Assembly (NCBI GenBank): GCA_964517875.1
Contig: CAZFEU010000012.1
Span: 1-48,565, forward strand
Direction of reading: 5' to 3'
DNA: 48,565 nucleotides
From: JAJPXC01 sp964517875
GTDB taxonomy: Bacteria > Bacteroidota > Bacteroidia > Bacteroidales > Muribaculaceae
Part shown: one piece after another, positions 1 to 7,665 of the stretch
Numbering within the stretch: position 1 is the stretch's first letter
Layout of the letters: each line of letters begins with the position of its first letter
Program-made: the position numbers and the translations under genes
The notes under the pieces: model-generated
Databases searched by the model: none
Told to the model about the DNA's origin: nothing
The model's input: only the letters and a program-made list of their open reading frames with translations

Positions 1-481
1 ACCCGTAACAAGATATAAATACTTCATTTATTGTTTGTATAGTTACAGCTTAAAATTCTATCGTATAATTGCTAACTCATACAACCCATCGGACACCACC
101 GAGAGGGCGTGTTGTATTAGGACTGTCGCTTCGGATTGGCGACATTTCGCCTGATATGGACTTTTACCGTGCATTATGCCCTTTGAGGGAGGGTTAGAAA
201 CTCACTGACTCTTACCATTTGTTATATCGCCTCTCTCCGGGGCGATTTGTCTCATTGCGCTTTTATCTCAATAGGTATTATCTCATATTGCTTAGATTTC
301 AAAGGTGTTCGATGATTTGCAATTCGTCGATTTTTTCGCAAATCTTTTACCTGCGCTTCGTCTGCCGGGGTTATTGGCAGAGCCAAGCGCCGGGGGCGTT
401 GAAACGGCAACATAGGAGATACACTTTCTATACCCTCTACATCGGTTGCGAAAAATTCCATTCAGGGATCCTTTCAGTATG
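1..481. other. Left-edge region without an intact gene; hairpins and a possible gene-tail remnant
   Basis: I see no intact gene here. Three hairpins stand out: an imperfect palindrome at about 79-120 (ATACAAC ... GTTGTAT), TGTCGC ... GCGACA at about 124-144, and ATCGCC ... GGGCGAT at about 224-246. On the minus strand at 461-300 there is an open stretch with a protein-like look (around ALPITPADEAQVKDLRK). A one-base shift near 330 lets it end as KIDELQIIEHL-stop, so it may be the 3' tail of a decayed gene downstream of the DUF1016 remnant. I do not recognise its family. Confidence 0.3.
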
Positions 482-1331
482 TCATTCAATGGAATTGTCT
501 AAAAATTGTTCAGTATCTTCAATTGTAGGTAATGCAGAGGCAACATCGTTGAAAAGTTTTTCTGGTTCATATTGGGCGATACCCATCGGTTGAGTTATGC
601 CGCGTAATGCAAATTCAGCTTTCTTATTACTTTTGCTACGGCAGAGAACAATCCAATGGTTGGTTTATCCTCTGGTGCCTTGACATATTCATCAACTGCT
701 GAAATGTAAAAATTCAATTTGCTCACAAATTCCGGAATAAATTCTACCTCTTTCAATTCTATTACAACGTAGCAATGAAGTTTTACATGATACATTAGTA
801 TGTCAATGTAATAATCTTCACCTTCCACAACTATATTGTACTGACATCCGATGTATGAGAAGCCTCGTCCCATTTCCAATAGGAAATCCGTAACTTTATC
901 GGCCATATGATTTTCAATATCTCTTTCGTGTTGTAACGCCATTGTGCCGATGGTAATGTGTTTTTGAAATGATTGATAGCCTTACCGACACATGCCATAT
1001 ATCCGGCATTATATTTGCTCAGCATCACATCGCGACTCCAACCATTTTTGCTCGCTTCGAGAATATAGAATGCTCTCTCGGCAATATCTGTCACTTTGGG
1101 CAATAATGATATGTGATGAAACCAACTGATTATGGTTAAAGGTACCTCTACATTCACTCCATCATTGCTTAATTCTGCAAGTGCTACTTGCGAAATTGGC
1201 AACTTCTTAAATTCTGCAAGTGGCGCTTGCGGAATTGGAAAGTAAGGGTAATTTCCGACAAACTTCCTCATGTGATGAAGATTACTTGAGGAATCGCAAT
1301 TCCTAATGTTTTTATTGGCATCATAATGCAA
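482..1331 (-). pseudogene. Decayed DUF1016 (YhcG-like PD-(D/E)XK nuclease) gene
   Basis: Three reading-frame pieces together resemble the C-terminal two thirds of a DUF1016 nuclease, a family often found in type I restriction-modification loci. Piece 1 (1331 to about 945) carries the linker with ISWFHHISLLPK and FYILEASKNGWSRDVML. Piece 2 (942 to about 620) carries the nuclease core with YIGCQYNIVVEGEDYYIDILMY and CYVVIELK. Piece 3 (about 625 to 482) carries AEFALRGITQPMGIAQY and then a stop. Between pieces 1 and 2 about 20 family residues are missing and the frame changes. Between pieces 2 and 3 one base is missing near 630. The N-terminal domain is absent. A tandem duplication of about 36 bases lies at about 1168-1240. 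The pieces would not give a working enzyme. Confidence 0.8.
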
Positions 1332-1454
1332 GGTTGCAGAATCTTAGCGGAATAGGTTGACTTTCAGAAATTATTATTAACCTTGCGGCACCGCCGCCGC
1401 GCTTTTGTGTTATCGTCTCTTTGAGTCGCTATGGCGGTCAGCCAATGAACTGCC

Positions 1455-1641
1455 ACGGGGCCTCGGTCTCAGCAATTCGGGTTGGTTCGAGTTCATCGAC
1501 TTGCCGCATTCGTTGAAAGAACCCTCGCCCTGCTTTGAAGTCGCAGGTAAGCAACGCCTCGTGCCGGTATCCGACGGCTCCTGTCGGTTGACCCAGAGAA
1601 GCATTAATTTGTGTGATATATAAGAGGTATATAACTATATT
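1455..1641. repeat. 187-base direct repeat, copy 1
   Basis: This copy aligns without gaps to 2131-2317, with 14 differences by eye over 187 positions (about 92-93% identity). Most differences are in the first half, and the last 100 or so bases, including the AT-rich end TAAGAGGTATATAACTATATT, are nearly identical. The copy ends about 86 bases before the small gene at 1727. I see no protein or RNA family in it. Confidence 0.85.
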
Positions 1642-1707
1642 CAACAACAGTTTATCTTTCTCGCTACCAATGAGCAGTGTGACATAACATTTCCCAAATA
1701 TTTTTCG

Positions 1708-1715
1708 TAAATTTG
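1708..1715 (+). promoter_or_regulatory. Bacteroidota -7 box before the 1727 gene
   Basis: TAAATTTG matches the TAnnTTTG consensus. A start site about 7 bases downstream would give almost no leader before the ATG codons at 1727, 1733 and 1736. No clear -33 TTG is seen. Confidence 0.5.
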
Positions 1716-1726
1716 CCAGAAATTAT

Positions 1727-2098
1727 ATGCTTATGATGACTGAATCGCAACTCCATACTTCTTATATACTGGCTCGAAAATATTACCAAAAGAAACTTAC
1801 AACAAAGGAAGTAAGAGCATTGGCTGCCATAGAAGGTATACAAGAAAGTTCACAGAGTAATTATTTTTGCTCTGCGTATAGGCACCTTCTCAATGGTACA
1901 AAATTTAGTGGCAACCTAAGTGCATACATTTGGGAGTATTACCTATCGCAAATATTTTCTGAATTTGGGGAAGAAGTAAGGCGAACAGCTCTAAATAGTT
2001 TTTTGCAAGCCATAGAGTATAGTGAAGAAAAGAAAAAGAATAAGAAAAAGAATGAGAAATTAAGAGAAATTTATTCACGATATTCATTAAAATTATAA
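1727..2098 (+). CDS. Small hypothetical protein between two direct repeats
   Basis: The protein has 123 residues, with alternative starts at M3 and M4. I do not recognise it firmly. The body is a predicted helical domain with aromatic-rich segments (SNYFCSAYRHLL, SAYIWEYYLSQIF), and the tail is very basic with a lysine run (EEKKKNKKKNEKLRE). The middle is reminiscent of short helical domains found N-terminal to HNH nucleases in restriction systems, but no nuclease domain follows, so that link is a guess. It has its own promoter-like box and lies between 187-base direct repeats in a defence-like island. Its AT content resembles the flanking island rather than the ribosomal-protein genes further on. 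Confidence 0.55.
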   Translation: MLMMTESQLHTSYILARKYYQKKLTTKEVRALAAIEGIQESSQSNYFCSAYRHLLNGTKFSGNLSAYIWEYYLSQIFSEFGEEVRRTALNSFLQAIEYSEEKKKNKKKNEKLREIYSRYSLKL

Positions 2099-2130
2099 TG
2101 GTGATACGCATCGCACCAGAGCTAACGTGA

Positions 2131-2317
2131 ACGGGGCCTCGGTCTCCGCCATTCAGGTGGATTCGGGCTCATCGACTTGCTGCTTTCGTAGAAAGAACCC
2201 TCGCCCTGCTTTGCGGTCGCAGGTAAGCAACGCCTCGTGCCGGTATCCGACGGCTCCTGTCGGCTGACCCAGAGAAGTATTAATTTGTGTGATATATAAG
2301 AGGTATATAACTATATT
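2131..2317. repeat. 187-base direct repeat, copy 2
   Basis: This is the second copy of the repeat at 1455-1641, same orientation and same length. The two copies bracket the 1727 gene, so recombination between them would remove about 676 bases containing that gene. Confidence 0.85.
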
Positions 2318-2364
2318 TTACAATCACTTATATAACAATTCAATATAGTGTTATAGCCAACATT

Positions 2365-2483
2365 TCAAGGATCAGGGCATGGTGAGCGCATTGAGTGGTC
2401 ATGCTTCCGGCAGTCAGGCTTTCGCCCGCTATCGAGAGATTGACGAAGATATGCGTAAGGAAATGGTGGATGCCATAGATTGA
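2365..2483 (+). pseudogene. C-terminal remnant of a tyrosine recombinase (probable)
   Basis: An open frame without a proper start ends at the TGA at 2481-2483. It reads KDQGMVSALSGHASGSQAF and then ARYREIDEDMRKEMVDAID. The spacing GH, ten residues, then RY matches the end of tyrosine recombinases, in which the GH belongs to the catalytic set and the Tyr is the nucleophile. The rest of the enzyme is missing, so this is a scar of an integrase. The match rests on a short motif, and other families are possible. Confidence 0.5.
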
Positions 2484-2515
2484 TTTGGTAGATTGAACAA
2501 ATATCGCTAACTTTG
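2484..2515 (+). promoter_or_regulatory. Promoter of the abiE operon
   Basis: TTTG at 2484-2487, a 20-base spacer, and TAACTTTG at 2508-2515 match the Bacteroidota sigma factor consensus. The predicted start site near 2522 lies upstream of the abiEi start codons at 2553 and 2580. Confidence 0.8.
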
Positions 2516-2579
2516 CAATTGAAACGCATAAGCGGACAATAAATGTCAAGTTATGCGTTCCGATTGCAATTCAACCAAA

Positions 2580-3404
2580 ATGGTAGAACAATATAACGCC
2601 ACCAATATTCAGGCGTGGATAAACGCGCGAATGATTCGAGGGTTCTATACATTCTCGAAGTCAGACTTATTGTCAATTGGGCTGACAATAGCAGAGTCAA
2701 GTATAATCAGAAGTTTGAATCGCCTGGAACATAATGGCACTATTATGTCGCCGTGGCAGAATTTCTATGTAATAATTCCCACTGAATATAAACTGCGTGG
2801 TATTGTTCCCCCGACATTCTATATAGACAAGCTGATGCAGTTTCTGAGTCGCGATTATTATATTTCACTGTTGTCAGCAGCTGAATTGAATGGAGCTTCG
2901 CATCAAAGGTCAATGGTGTTTCAAGTGACGATGAATGGCGGTTCGGTTCGCTCCGGTGTAAAGAATGGAACTCGAATTGAATTATTCACACGACAAGAAT
3001 TGCCATTGCAATTCACGAAAAAGATTAAAACAAAATCAGGATATGTTACAGTTTCCAGCCCTGAATTGACAGCCCTGGATTTAGTTGCGAATTATAATAA
3101 GGTCGGTGGTCTGAGCCGTGTGGCGGAAATATTGTTGGAGCTTTGTGAACATACTAATTGGGATAACGATAAGTTGCCGCTGCTTGCATATTTTAGGATG
3201 CCGACAATACAGCGGCTCGGCTATCTACTCGATTTATTGGGGCAAACGGAACAAGCCGATGCCCTTTTTGTTCTTATGGAGCATAAAAATAAGTCGACGA
3301 GGAAAACTCCATTAAAGCCTGAACTCCTTGTAAATGTTGATATGTATTCCAACAATAGATGGAAAATCATTGAAAACTACAAACTTGAAATAGACGATAT
3401 ATGA
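2580..3404 (+). CDS. abiEi: AbiEi-type antitoxin, transcriptional regulator
   Basis: This is the antitoxin of a type IV AbiE toxin-antitoxin system. In studied members it represses its own operon and counters the AbiEii nucleotidyltransferase. An N-terminal winged-helix-like segment (about residues 5-60, with FYTFSKSDLL and IIRSLNRLEHNGTI) precedes the C-terminal antitoxin domain, with IELFTRQELP and the family-typical SSPELTALDLV near residue 165. I chose the ATG at 2580 (MVEQYNATN, 274 residues) because family similarity begins there; the ATG at 2553 is also possible. Its stop overlaps the toxin start by four bases (ATGA at 3401), the usual sign of coupled translation. The gene appears intact. 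Confidence 0.85.
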   Translation: MVEQYNATNIQAWINARMIRGFYTFSKSDLLSIGLTIAESSIIRSLNRLEHNGTIMSPWQNFYVIIPTEYKLRGIVPPTFYIDKLMQFLSRDYYISLLSAAELNGASHQRSMVFQVTMNGGSVRSGVKNGTRIELFTRQELPLQFTKKIKTKSGYVTVSSPELTALDLVANYNKVGGLSRVAEILLELCEHTNWDNDKLPLLAYFRMPTIQRLGYLLDLLGQTEQADALFVLMEHKNKSTRKTPLKPELLVNVDMYSNNRWKIIENYKLEIDDI

Positions 3405-4207
3405 TACCTGAACTCTTTATAAACGAATGGAACACGGTTGTTCCTTGGATTCAACCGGATATGGTTGAGCAAGACCTGATTATATGTCGGGCTTTGATAA
3501 GCATATTTCAAGATGAATTTCTGAGAGAGAATCTTGCGTTTCGTGGAGGCACGGCGCTGCATAAACTTTATTTGGCTCCGCAACCACGGTACAGCGAAGA
3601 TATTGACCTCGTGCAGATAAATGCTGGACCGATAAAACCTATTATGCAGAGGCTTGGTGAGGTACTGGATTGGCTGCCTAATCGGTCAACTCAGCAAAAG
3701 CGGCATAGTAACAAGATGCTATTCCGTTTTGAGTCTGAAATTCCACCAGTCAAGCAAATTCGCCTCAAGGTCGAGATAAACTGCCTTGAGCACTTCAATG
3801 TTATGGGATTTCAACAAGTCCCTTTCAAAGTCGATAACAGTTAGTTTTCAGGATCAGCAATGTTGACAACCTATCATTTGGATGAGTTGGTGGGAACAAA
3901 ATTGCGAGCTTTATATCAGCGCAAGAAAGGTCGTGACCTCTTTGATTTATATACTGCACTCTCCAATGGCAATCTCAACACTGATAAAGTGTTGGATAGT
4001 TATAGGAAATATATGGAGTTCGTTGTTGAGCTAGCGCCCTCTCATAAAGAATTTGTCAATAACATGGAGATGAAGATGATGGATAACGAATTCTTAACTG
4101 ATGTAATTCCTCTCTTACGTCCCGAAATAGAATATGATCCATGCGAAGCATACGCTATTGTAAAGGAGCGTTTGATTGATAAACTGCAAGTGCCGGAAAA
4201 ATTATAA
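3401..4207 (+). pseudogene. abiEii: AbiEii toxin (nucleotidyltransferase) interrupted by an amber codon
   Basis: This is the toxin of the AbiE pair, a nucleotidyltransferase-fold protein. The first part (3401-3841) has the motif FRGGTALHKLYL followed by RYSEDIDLV, the GG and DxD elements of the active site. The second part, after the stop at 3842-3844, continues in the same frame with FSGSAMLTTYHLDELVGTKL and then ALYQRKKGRDLFDLY, both family-typical. Related proteins have a Trp at the stop position, so TGG to TAG is the likely change. The two halves would give 268 codons, close to a normal AbiEii. It could still be read by a suppressor tRNA or by restart at the ATG at 3860, but the simple reading is an inactivated toxin beside an intact antitoxin. 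Confidence 0.85.
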
Positions 4208-4260
4208 AATTGACAAAGAGTGAGAAGCGAACTGCAAAAGGGATAAAATGTAAATTGGTG

Positions 4261-5640
4261 TCAGAACGAGAATTGGAATAGCATGTTCACTCGCTGGGCG
4301 TCATCGCCTTGCCCGCTGCGGTTGCGGCGGTAGCCGTAGAGGTATTCGGCACCTATCTGCAGGCGTGCCGACATGTTCCAGAACACGTTGGCCACGCAGT
4401 AGAGGCCGTAGCGGTAGCTGTCGGGGTCGACGGCTCCTCGACGATGCCACATGCGTGCCTCGGAGAGTGAAACAGATGAGAATACGGAGTTGGTGAAGTC
4501 GTAGCGCACTCCCGCTGTGAGCCCCATGCAGTAGGGGGCATACATTCGACCCGGGGAGTCGGGGTTGTTGAAGAGGTCGTTGTTGCCTATCATCAGGTCG
4601 TTGATATACGACTCAACGCCCGCGCCACCTACGGCTTCCCAAAAGAGGGTGACGGGCGATGGGGTGACGGCTTTGCCTGAGATCTGTGCGCCCCAGGCCG
4701 TGGTGGTGCGATTCTTCTGGCCGACGATGTCGCGGTAGGGGAGGGCGCGGAGCAGTCCCGACAGTCGCAGGTGGCTTAACCCCTCATCCCAATTTATCTG
4801 ACCAAAGGCTGTTAAGTCGGGGAGCCAGTCTTTTATGGTTTCGGTATACACTTTGTCGACGTTGACGTAGCTTTTGGGGAATTCAAACGATGCGGCCATA
4901 GTCCAGCGCTGAGTCATGTTGTGTCGCCACTGGAGCAGCACGGCGGTGTTGTTGACCTGCCCGCAGGGGCCTTGCGCATCAATTACGGGAGGGTTGGCGG
5001 TGATGTCGCTGAATGTACTTGTGGCATAACCGATGGTCCAGTCGTTGATAGTTGCGTAGGATTTCTTGATTTTGAAGTCGGAGCCGCCGTTGCCGTCGAA
5101 GTTGCCCTGGATGTAGGCGGAGAAGTTGCCAAGAGCCTTGTTGCAGCCTAAGATGCGGAAGAACAGCGCAGTGCCGGCCGGAGTGGCGTCGAGCCGTCGC
5201 TGCCTGGCGGGGTCGCCGGGCACGGCGATGGTGTAGGGTATGAAGCCATTGTAGGGCACATCGCCGTCAAAGTCGTACCAGCCGCGCATCCTCACTGCGC
5301 CACCGATACCCATGGCCAGTGTGGCGTCGCGGCTTATCATCAGGAAGTAGGGGGCTTCGGGATCTTGGAAGTGGCGGTATTGGTCGTAGTAGAATCGGGC
5401 TATCAGGCGATTGATTGAGTCGGCGTCGGCTTTATTGTCCTCCCCACCAAAATATGCCACCTTGCGGCTGTGCATAAGTTGCTGTGTGTGAGCCTCCTCG
5501 GCGTTTGGATGGTGGTGAGTTCCGACCGATGTTGAGTCGGGGGCGGCATGGGTTGGGATGTTGGGGCCGGCGGGATTGATGGCCGTTGCTGCGATGGCGG
5601 TTAACAGGAGCGTTGCCGATGTGATGAGGTGAGGGCGCAT
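4261..5640 (-). CDS. Outer-membrane porin-like beta-barrel protein (DcaP-like)
   Basis: The protein has 459 residues from the ATG at 5640, where a signal peptide begins (MRPHLITSATLLLTAIAATA). The first ATG in the frame, at 5700, would lie over the promoter box, so I reject it. A short linker and a helical segment (DADSINRLIARFYYDQYRHF) lead into a run of alternating strands starting near MISRDATLAMGIGG, and the chain ends in MLFQFSF with a terminal Phe, as expected for a barrel inserted by the Bam complex. The pattern VRMRGWYDFDG followed by FSAYIQGNFDG resembles DcaP-type trimeric porins. The substrate cannot be told from sequence. It is a single-gene unit, divergent from rpsF. Confidence 0.65.
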   Translation of the reverse strand: MRPHLITSATLLLTAIAATAINPAGPNIPTHAAPDSTSVGTHHHPNAEEAHTQQLMHSRKVAYFGGEDNKADADSINRLIARFYYDQYRHFQDPEAPYFLMISRDATLAMGIGGAVRMRGWYDFDGDVPYNGFIPYTIAVPGDPARQRRLDATPAGTALFFRILGCNKALGNFSAYIQGNFDGNGGSDFKIKKSYATINDWTIGYATSTFSDITANPPVIDAQGPCGQVNNTAVLLQWRHNMTQRWTMAASFEFPKSYVNVDKVYTETIKDWLPDLTAFGQINWDEGLSHLRLSGLLRALPYRDIVGQKNRTTTAWGAQISGKAVTPSPVTLFWEAVGGAGVESYINDLMIGNNDLFNNPDSPGRMYAPYCMGLTAGVRYDFTNSVFSSVSLSEARMWHRRGAVDPDSYRYGLYCVANVFWNMSARLQIGAEYLYGYRRNRSGQGDDAQRVNMLFQFSF

Positions 5641-5689
5641 AATTGTGGTAAATGTATCAATAAACACGAAGTCAATTGCTATCGGAGTG

Positions 5690-5697
5690 CAAAGTTG
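5690..5697 (-). promoter_or_regulatory. Possible -7 box of the porin-like gene
   Basis: On the minus strand this reads CAACTTTG, one base off TAnnTTTG, about 50 bases upstream of the ATG at 5640. It supports the shorter start. Confidence 0.4.
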
Positions 5698-5747
5698 CAA
5701 AAATTCTGCAAAAATCTGTTGTTGTGATGAAAAAAACAGGGGAAAAG

Positions 5748-5778
5748 TTGCGCGAAAGGGTGTAAAGCATTAACTTTG
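5748..5778 (+). promoter_or_regulatory. Promoter of the rpsF-rpsR-rplI operon
   Basis: TTG at 5748-5750, a 20-base spacer, and TAACTTTG at 5771-5778 fit the Bacteroidota consensus exactly. Confidence 0.85.
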
Positions 5779-5788
5779 CAGCCGCAAA

Positions 5789-5813
5789 AGCAGCGTAGCT
5801 TAGCGAAGCTGCT
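5789..5813 (+). promoter_or_regulatory. Hairpin in the rpsF leader
   Basis: AGCAGC (5789-5794) pairs with GCTGCT (5808-5813), right at the start of the predicted rpsF mRNA. In many bacteria the S6:S18 complex binds a structured rpsF leader and represses the operon. Whether this hairpin is that element is a guess, because I cannot confirm the conserved binding bases. Confidence 0.35.
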
Positions 5814-5851
5814 GAAAATCAAATTATTCAACCAATCAATTCATCTTAACA

Positions 5852-6232
5852 ATGAATCATTACGAAACCGTTTTCATTTTAACTCCCGTTTTGTCTGATG
5901 ACCAGATGAAGGAAGCGGTAGCAAAATTCACTAAGGTGCTCACCGACAATGGTGCCACCATTGTGAACGAAGAGTTGTGGGGAATGCGCAAGCTCGCTTA
6001 TCCCATCCAGAAGAAGTCAACCGGCTTCTACACTCTCGTAGAGTTTGACGCCGAGCCCACCATCGTGAAGACCCTCGAAACAGCCTTCCGCCGCGACGAG
6101 AAAGTGCTCCGATTCCTGGTGTTCCGCCTCGACAAGTATGCCGCTGAGTACGCCGCAAAGCGTCGCTCGCTCAAGGCCAACAAGCCCGCTGAAGTAGTAG
6201 TAGAAACCATTGAAGAAGTAAAGGAGGCATAA
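5852..6232 (+). CDS. rpsF: 30S ribosomal protein S6
   Basis: This is S6 of the small ribosomal subunit platform, which binds 16S rRNA as a pair with S18. The protein has 126 residues and begins MNHYETVFILTPVLS, the typical S6 first strand, and it also shows GMRKLAYPIQKKSTGFYTLV in the second half of the fold. The C-terminal extension of about 20 residues is acidic (VVVETIEEVKEA). It is the first gene of a three-gene operon; rpsR follows after two bases. It has a strong promoter and leader hairpin upstream. Confidence 0.97.
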   Translation: MNHYETVFILTPVLSDDQMKEAVAKFTKVLTDNGATIVNEELWGMRKLAYPIQKKSTGFYTLVEFDAEPTIVKTLETAFRRDEKVLRFLVFRLDKYAAEYAAKRRSLKANKPAEVVVETIEEVKEA

Positions 6233-6234
6233 TC

Positions 6235-6504
6235 ATGGCACAAGCACAATCAGAAATCCGCTATCTCACTCCCCTTTCGGTTGACGTGAAGAAGAAAAAA
6301 TACTGCCGTTTCAAACGTAGCGGTATCAAATACATCGACTACAAGGATCCCGAGTTCCTCAAGAAGTTCCTTAACGAGCAGGGTAAGATACTTCCCCGCC
6401 GCATCACAGGCACCTCGCTCAAGTTCCAGCGTCGCGTGGCCCAGGCCGTTAAGCGCGCCCGCCACTTGGCATTGCTGCCCTATGTTACTGACTTGATGAA
6501 ATAA
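6235..6504 (+). CDS. rpsR: 30S ribosomal protein S18
   Basis: The protein has 89 residues. It partners S6 on the 30S platform. The core KKKKYCRFKRSGIKYIDYKD and the later ILPRRITGTSLKFQRRVAQA are diagnostic, and the C-terminus is basic. It lies two bases after rpsF and 27 bases before rplI. The order rpsF-rpsR-rplI, without ssb between, is the common Bacteroidota arrangement. Confidence 0.97.
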   Translation: MAQAQSEIRYLTPLSVDVKKKKYCRFKRSGIKYIDYKDPEFLKKFLNEQGKILPRRITGTSLKFQRRVAQAVKRARHLALLPYVTDLMK

Positions 6505-6531
6505 TCACTTTAAAAGCTAAGGAACATTATT

Positions 6532-6987
6532 ATGAAGTTAATTCTTAAAGAAGACGTCGCAGGCCTTGGATACAAGGACGATGTCGTTGAAGTAAAAAGC
6601 GGATATGGCCGTAACTACCTTATCCCCTACGGCAAAGCCGTAATCGCTTCTCCCTCGGCTCTTAAAGTCCTCGCCGAGAACCAGCGCCAGCGCGCCCACA
6701 AGCTCGCCAAGATTCTCTCTGACGCTCAGGCAGCCGCTCAGGCTCTCGAAGGCGTAGAGCTCACAATCGCTGCCAAGGCTGCCGAAAACGGCTCAATCTA
6801 CGGCTCGGTTGGCGCAGCTCAGATAGCTGAGGCCCTCGAAAAGGCAGGCTACACTATCGACCGCAAGATCATCGTTGTCAAGCACCCCGTCAAGGAGCTT
6901 GGCAAGCACACTGCCACCCTCAACTTCCACAAGGAGGTGAGCGTAGAGCTCCCCTTCGAGGTTGTGGCTGAGGCAGTAGCAGAATAA
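6532..6987 (+). CDS. rplI: 50S ribosomal protein L9
   Basis: L9 binds 23S rRNA near the L1 stalk and helps keep the reading frame. The protein has 151 residues. The N-terminal domain shows KLILKEDVAGLGYKDDVVEV and then GYGRNYLIPYGKA. A central helix leads to the C-terminal domain with GSIYGSVGAAQIAEAL, and the usual HPVKELGKHTATLNFHKEV is near the end. It closes the operon, and a strong hairpin follows at 7013-7050. Confidence 0.97.
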   Translation: MKLILKEDVAGLGYKDDVVEVKSGYGRNYLIPYGKAVIASPSALKVLAENQRQRAHKLAKILSDAQAAAQALEGVELTIAAKAAENGSIYGSVGAAQIAEALEKAGYTIDRKIIVVKHPVKELGKHTATLNFHKEVSVELPFEVVAEAVAE

Positions 6988-7012
6988 TAAGGCGTTACAA
7001 ACTCACAGATAA

Positions 7013-7050
7013 GTCGGGCCGCGCATCCCCATCGGGGTGTGCGGCCCGAC
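7013..7050 (+). terminator. Terminator-like hairpin after rplI
   Basis: A GC-rich stem of about 17 pairs (left arm 7013-7030, right arm 7034-7050) with a loop of 3-4 bases begins about 25 bases after the rplI stop. There is no T-tract. A second smaller hairpin (ATATCCC 7056-7062 with GGGATAT 7070-7076) follows. Confidence 0.6.
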
Positions 7051-7224
7051 AACTCATATCCCACCTTCCGGGATATTCGCATAGAGCCGGAGCATTTTTT
7101 TGGGTCCGCTGACTGGGGGCTTAAATATTGCTCATAGTGTGGTATTCCTGATTTCGATTCATTTTTCAAAACTTTTTGCTGCTTTTGCGAAAACCAGCAA
7201 GGTAATTAATGCAGGAATTTGATA

Positions 7225-7665
7225 ATGACTTTAGAGATGGATAGTGGAGAGATAATACTTTTTCAGACGCAGGGGGGCGAGACGAAGATTGAGGTTCGGG
7301 TCGCCAATGAGTCGGTGTGGCTTACGGCTGACCAAATGGCGGAGCTGTTTCAACGCAACCGTTCTACCATACAGAGGCATATTAAAAAAATATACGATGA
7401 TGGCGAATTGAAACCGGATTCAACTTGTGCATTTTTTGCACAAGTTCAAACTGAGGGTAAACGTCAGGTCGAACGTCAAATCCCCATCTACAATCTCGAC
7501 ATGATCATCAGCGTGGGGTATCGTGTCAATTCTCATCGTGGGGTTCAGTGGTGGCGATATCGAGCAGACGGCGGTAGTAGGCGGCTTTCCACTCGATGGA
7601 GCGGGGAAATGCTCGCGATGACGAAGGCATGCGCCATATGCGCAGGTGTCGCCCAAAATGTGTAG
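7225..7665 (+). pseudogene. Truncated RhuM-family protein, 5' part only
   Basis: About 105 residues from the ATG at 7225 match the start of RhuM-type proteins (virulence RhuM family, DNA-binding-like): VWLTADQMAELFQRNRSTIQ, then IYNLDMIISVGYRVNSHRGV. The family should continue from about 7545 with FRIWA-type sequence and some 200 more residues. Instead the frame runs into the antisense of the glycosylase gene (RRLSTRWSGEMLAM and so on) and stops at 7665. The gene was cut by a rearrangement. No function is expected, although a short peptide could still be made. Confidence 0.75.

Noticed and set aside
1405..1647. Short open frames on both strands of the first repeat as genes.
   Set aside because: They are not kept open in the second repeat copy, and none resembles a known protein.
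1455..2317. The two 187-base repeats as a CRISPR array or IS ends.
   Set aside because: There are only two long direct copies, with no short regular spacing, no inverted ends and no transposase between them.
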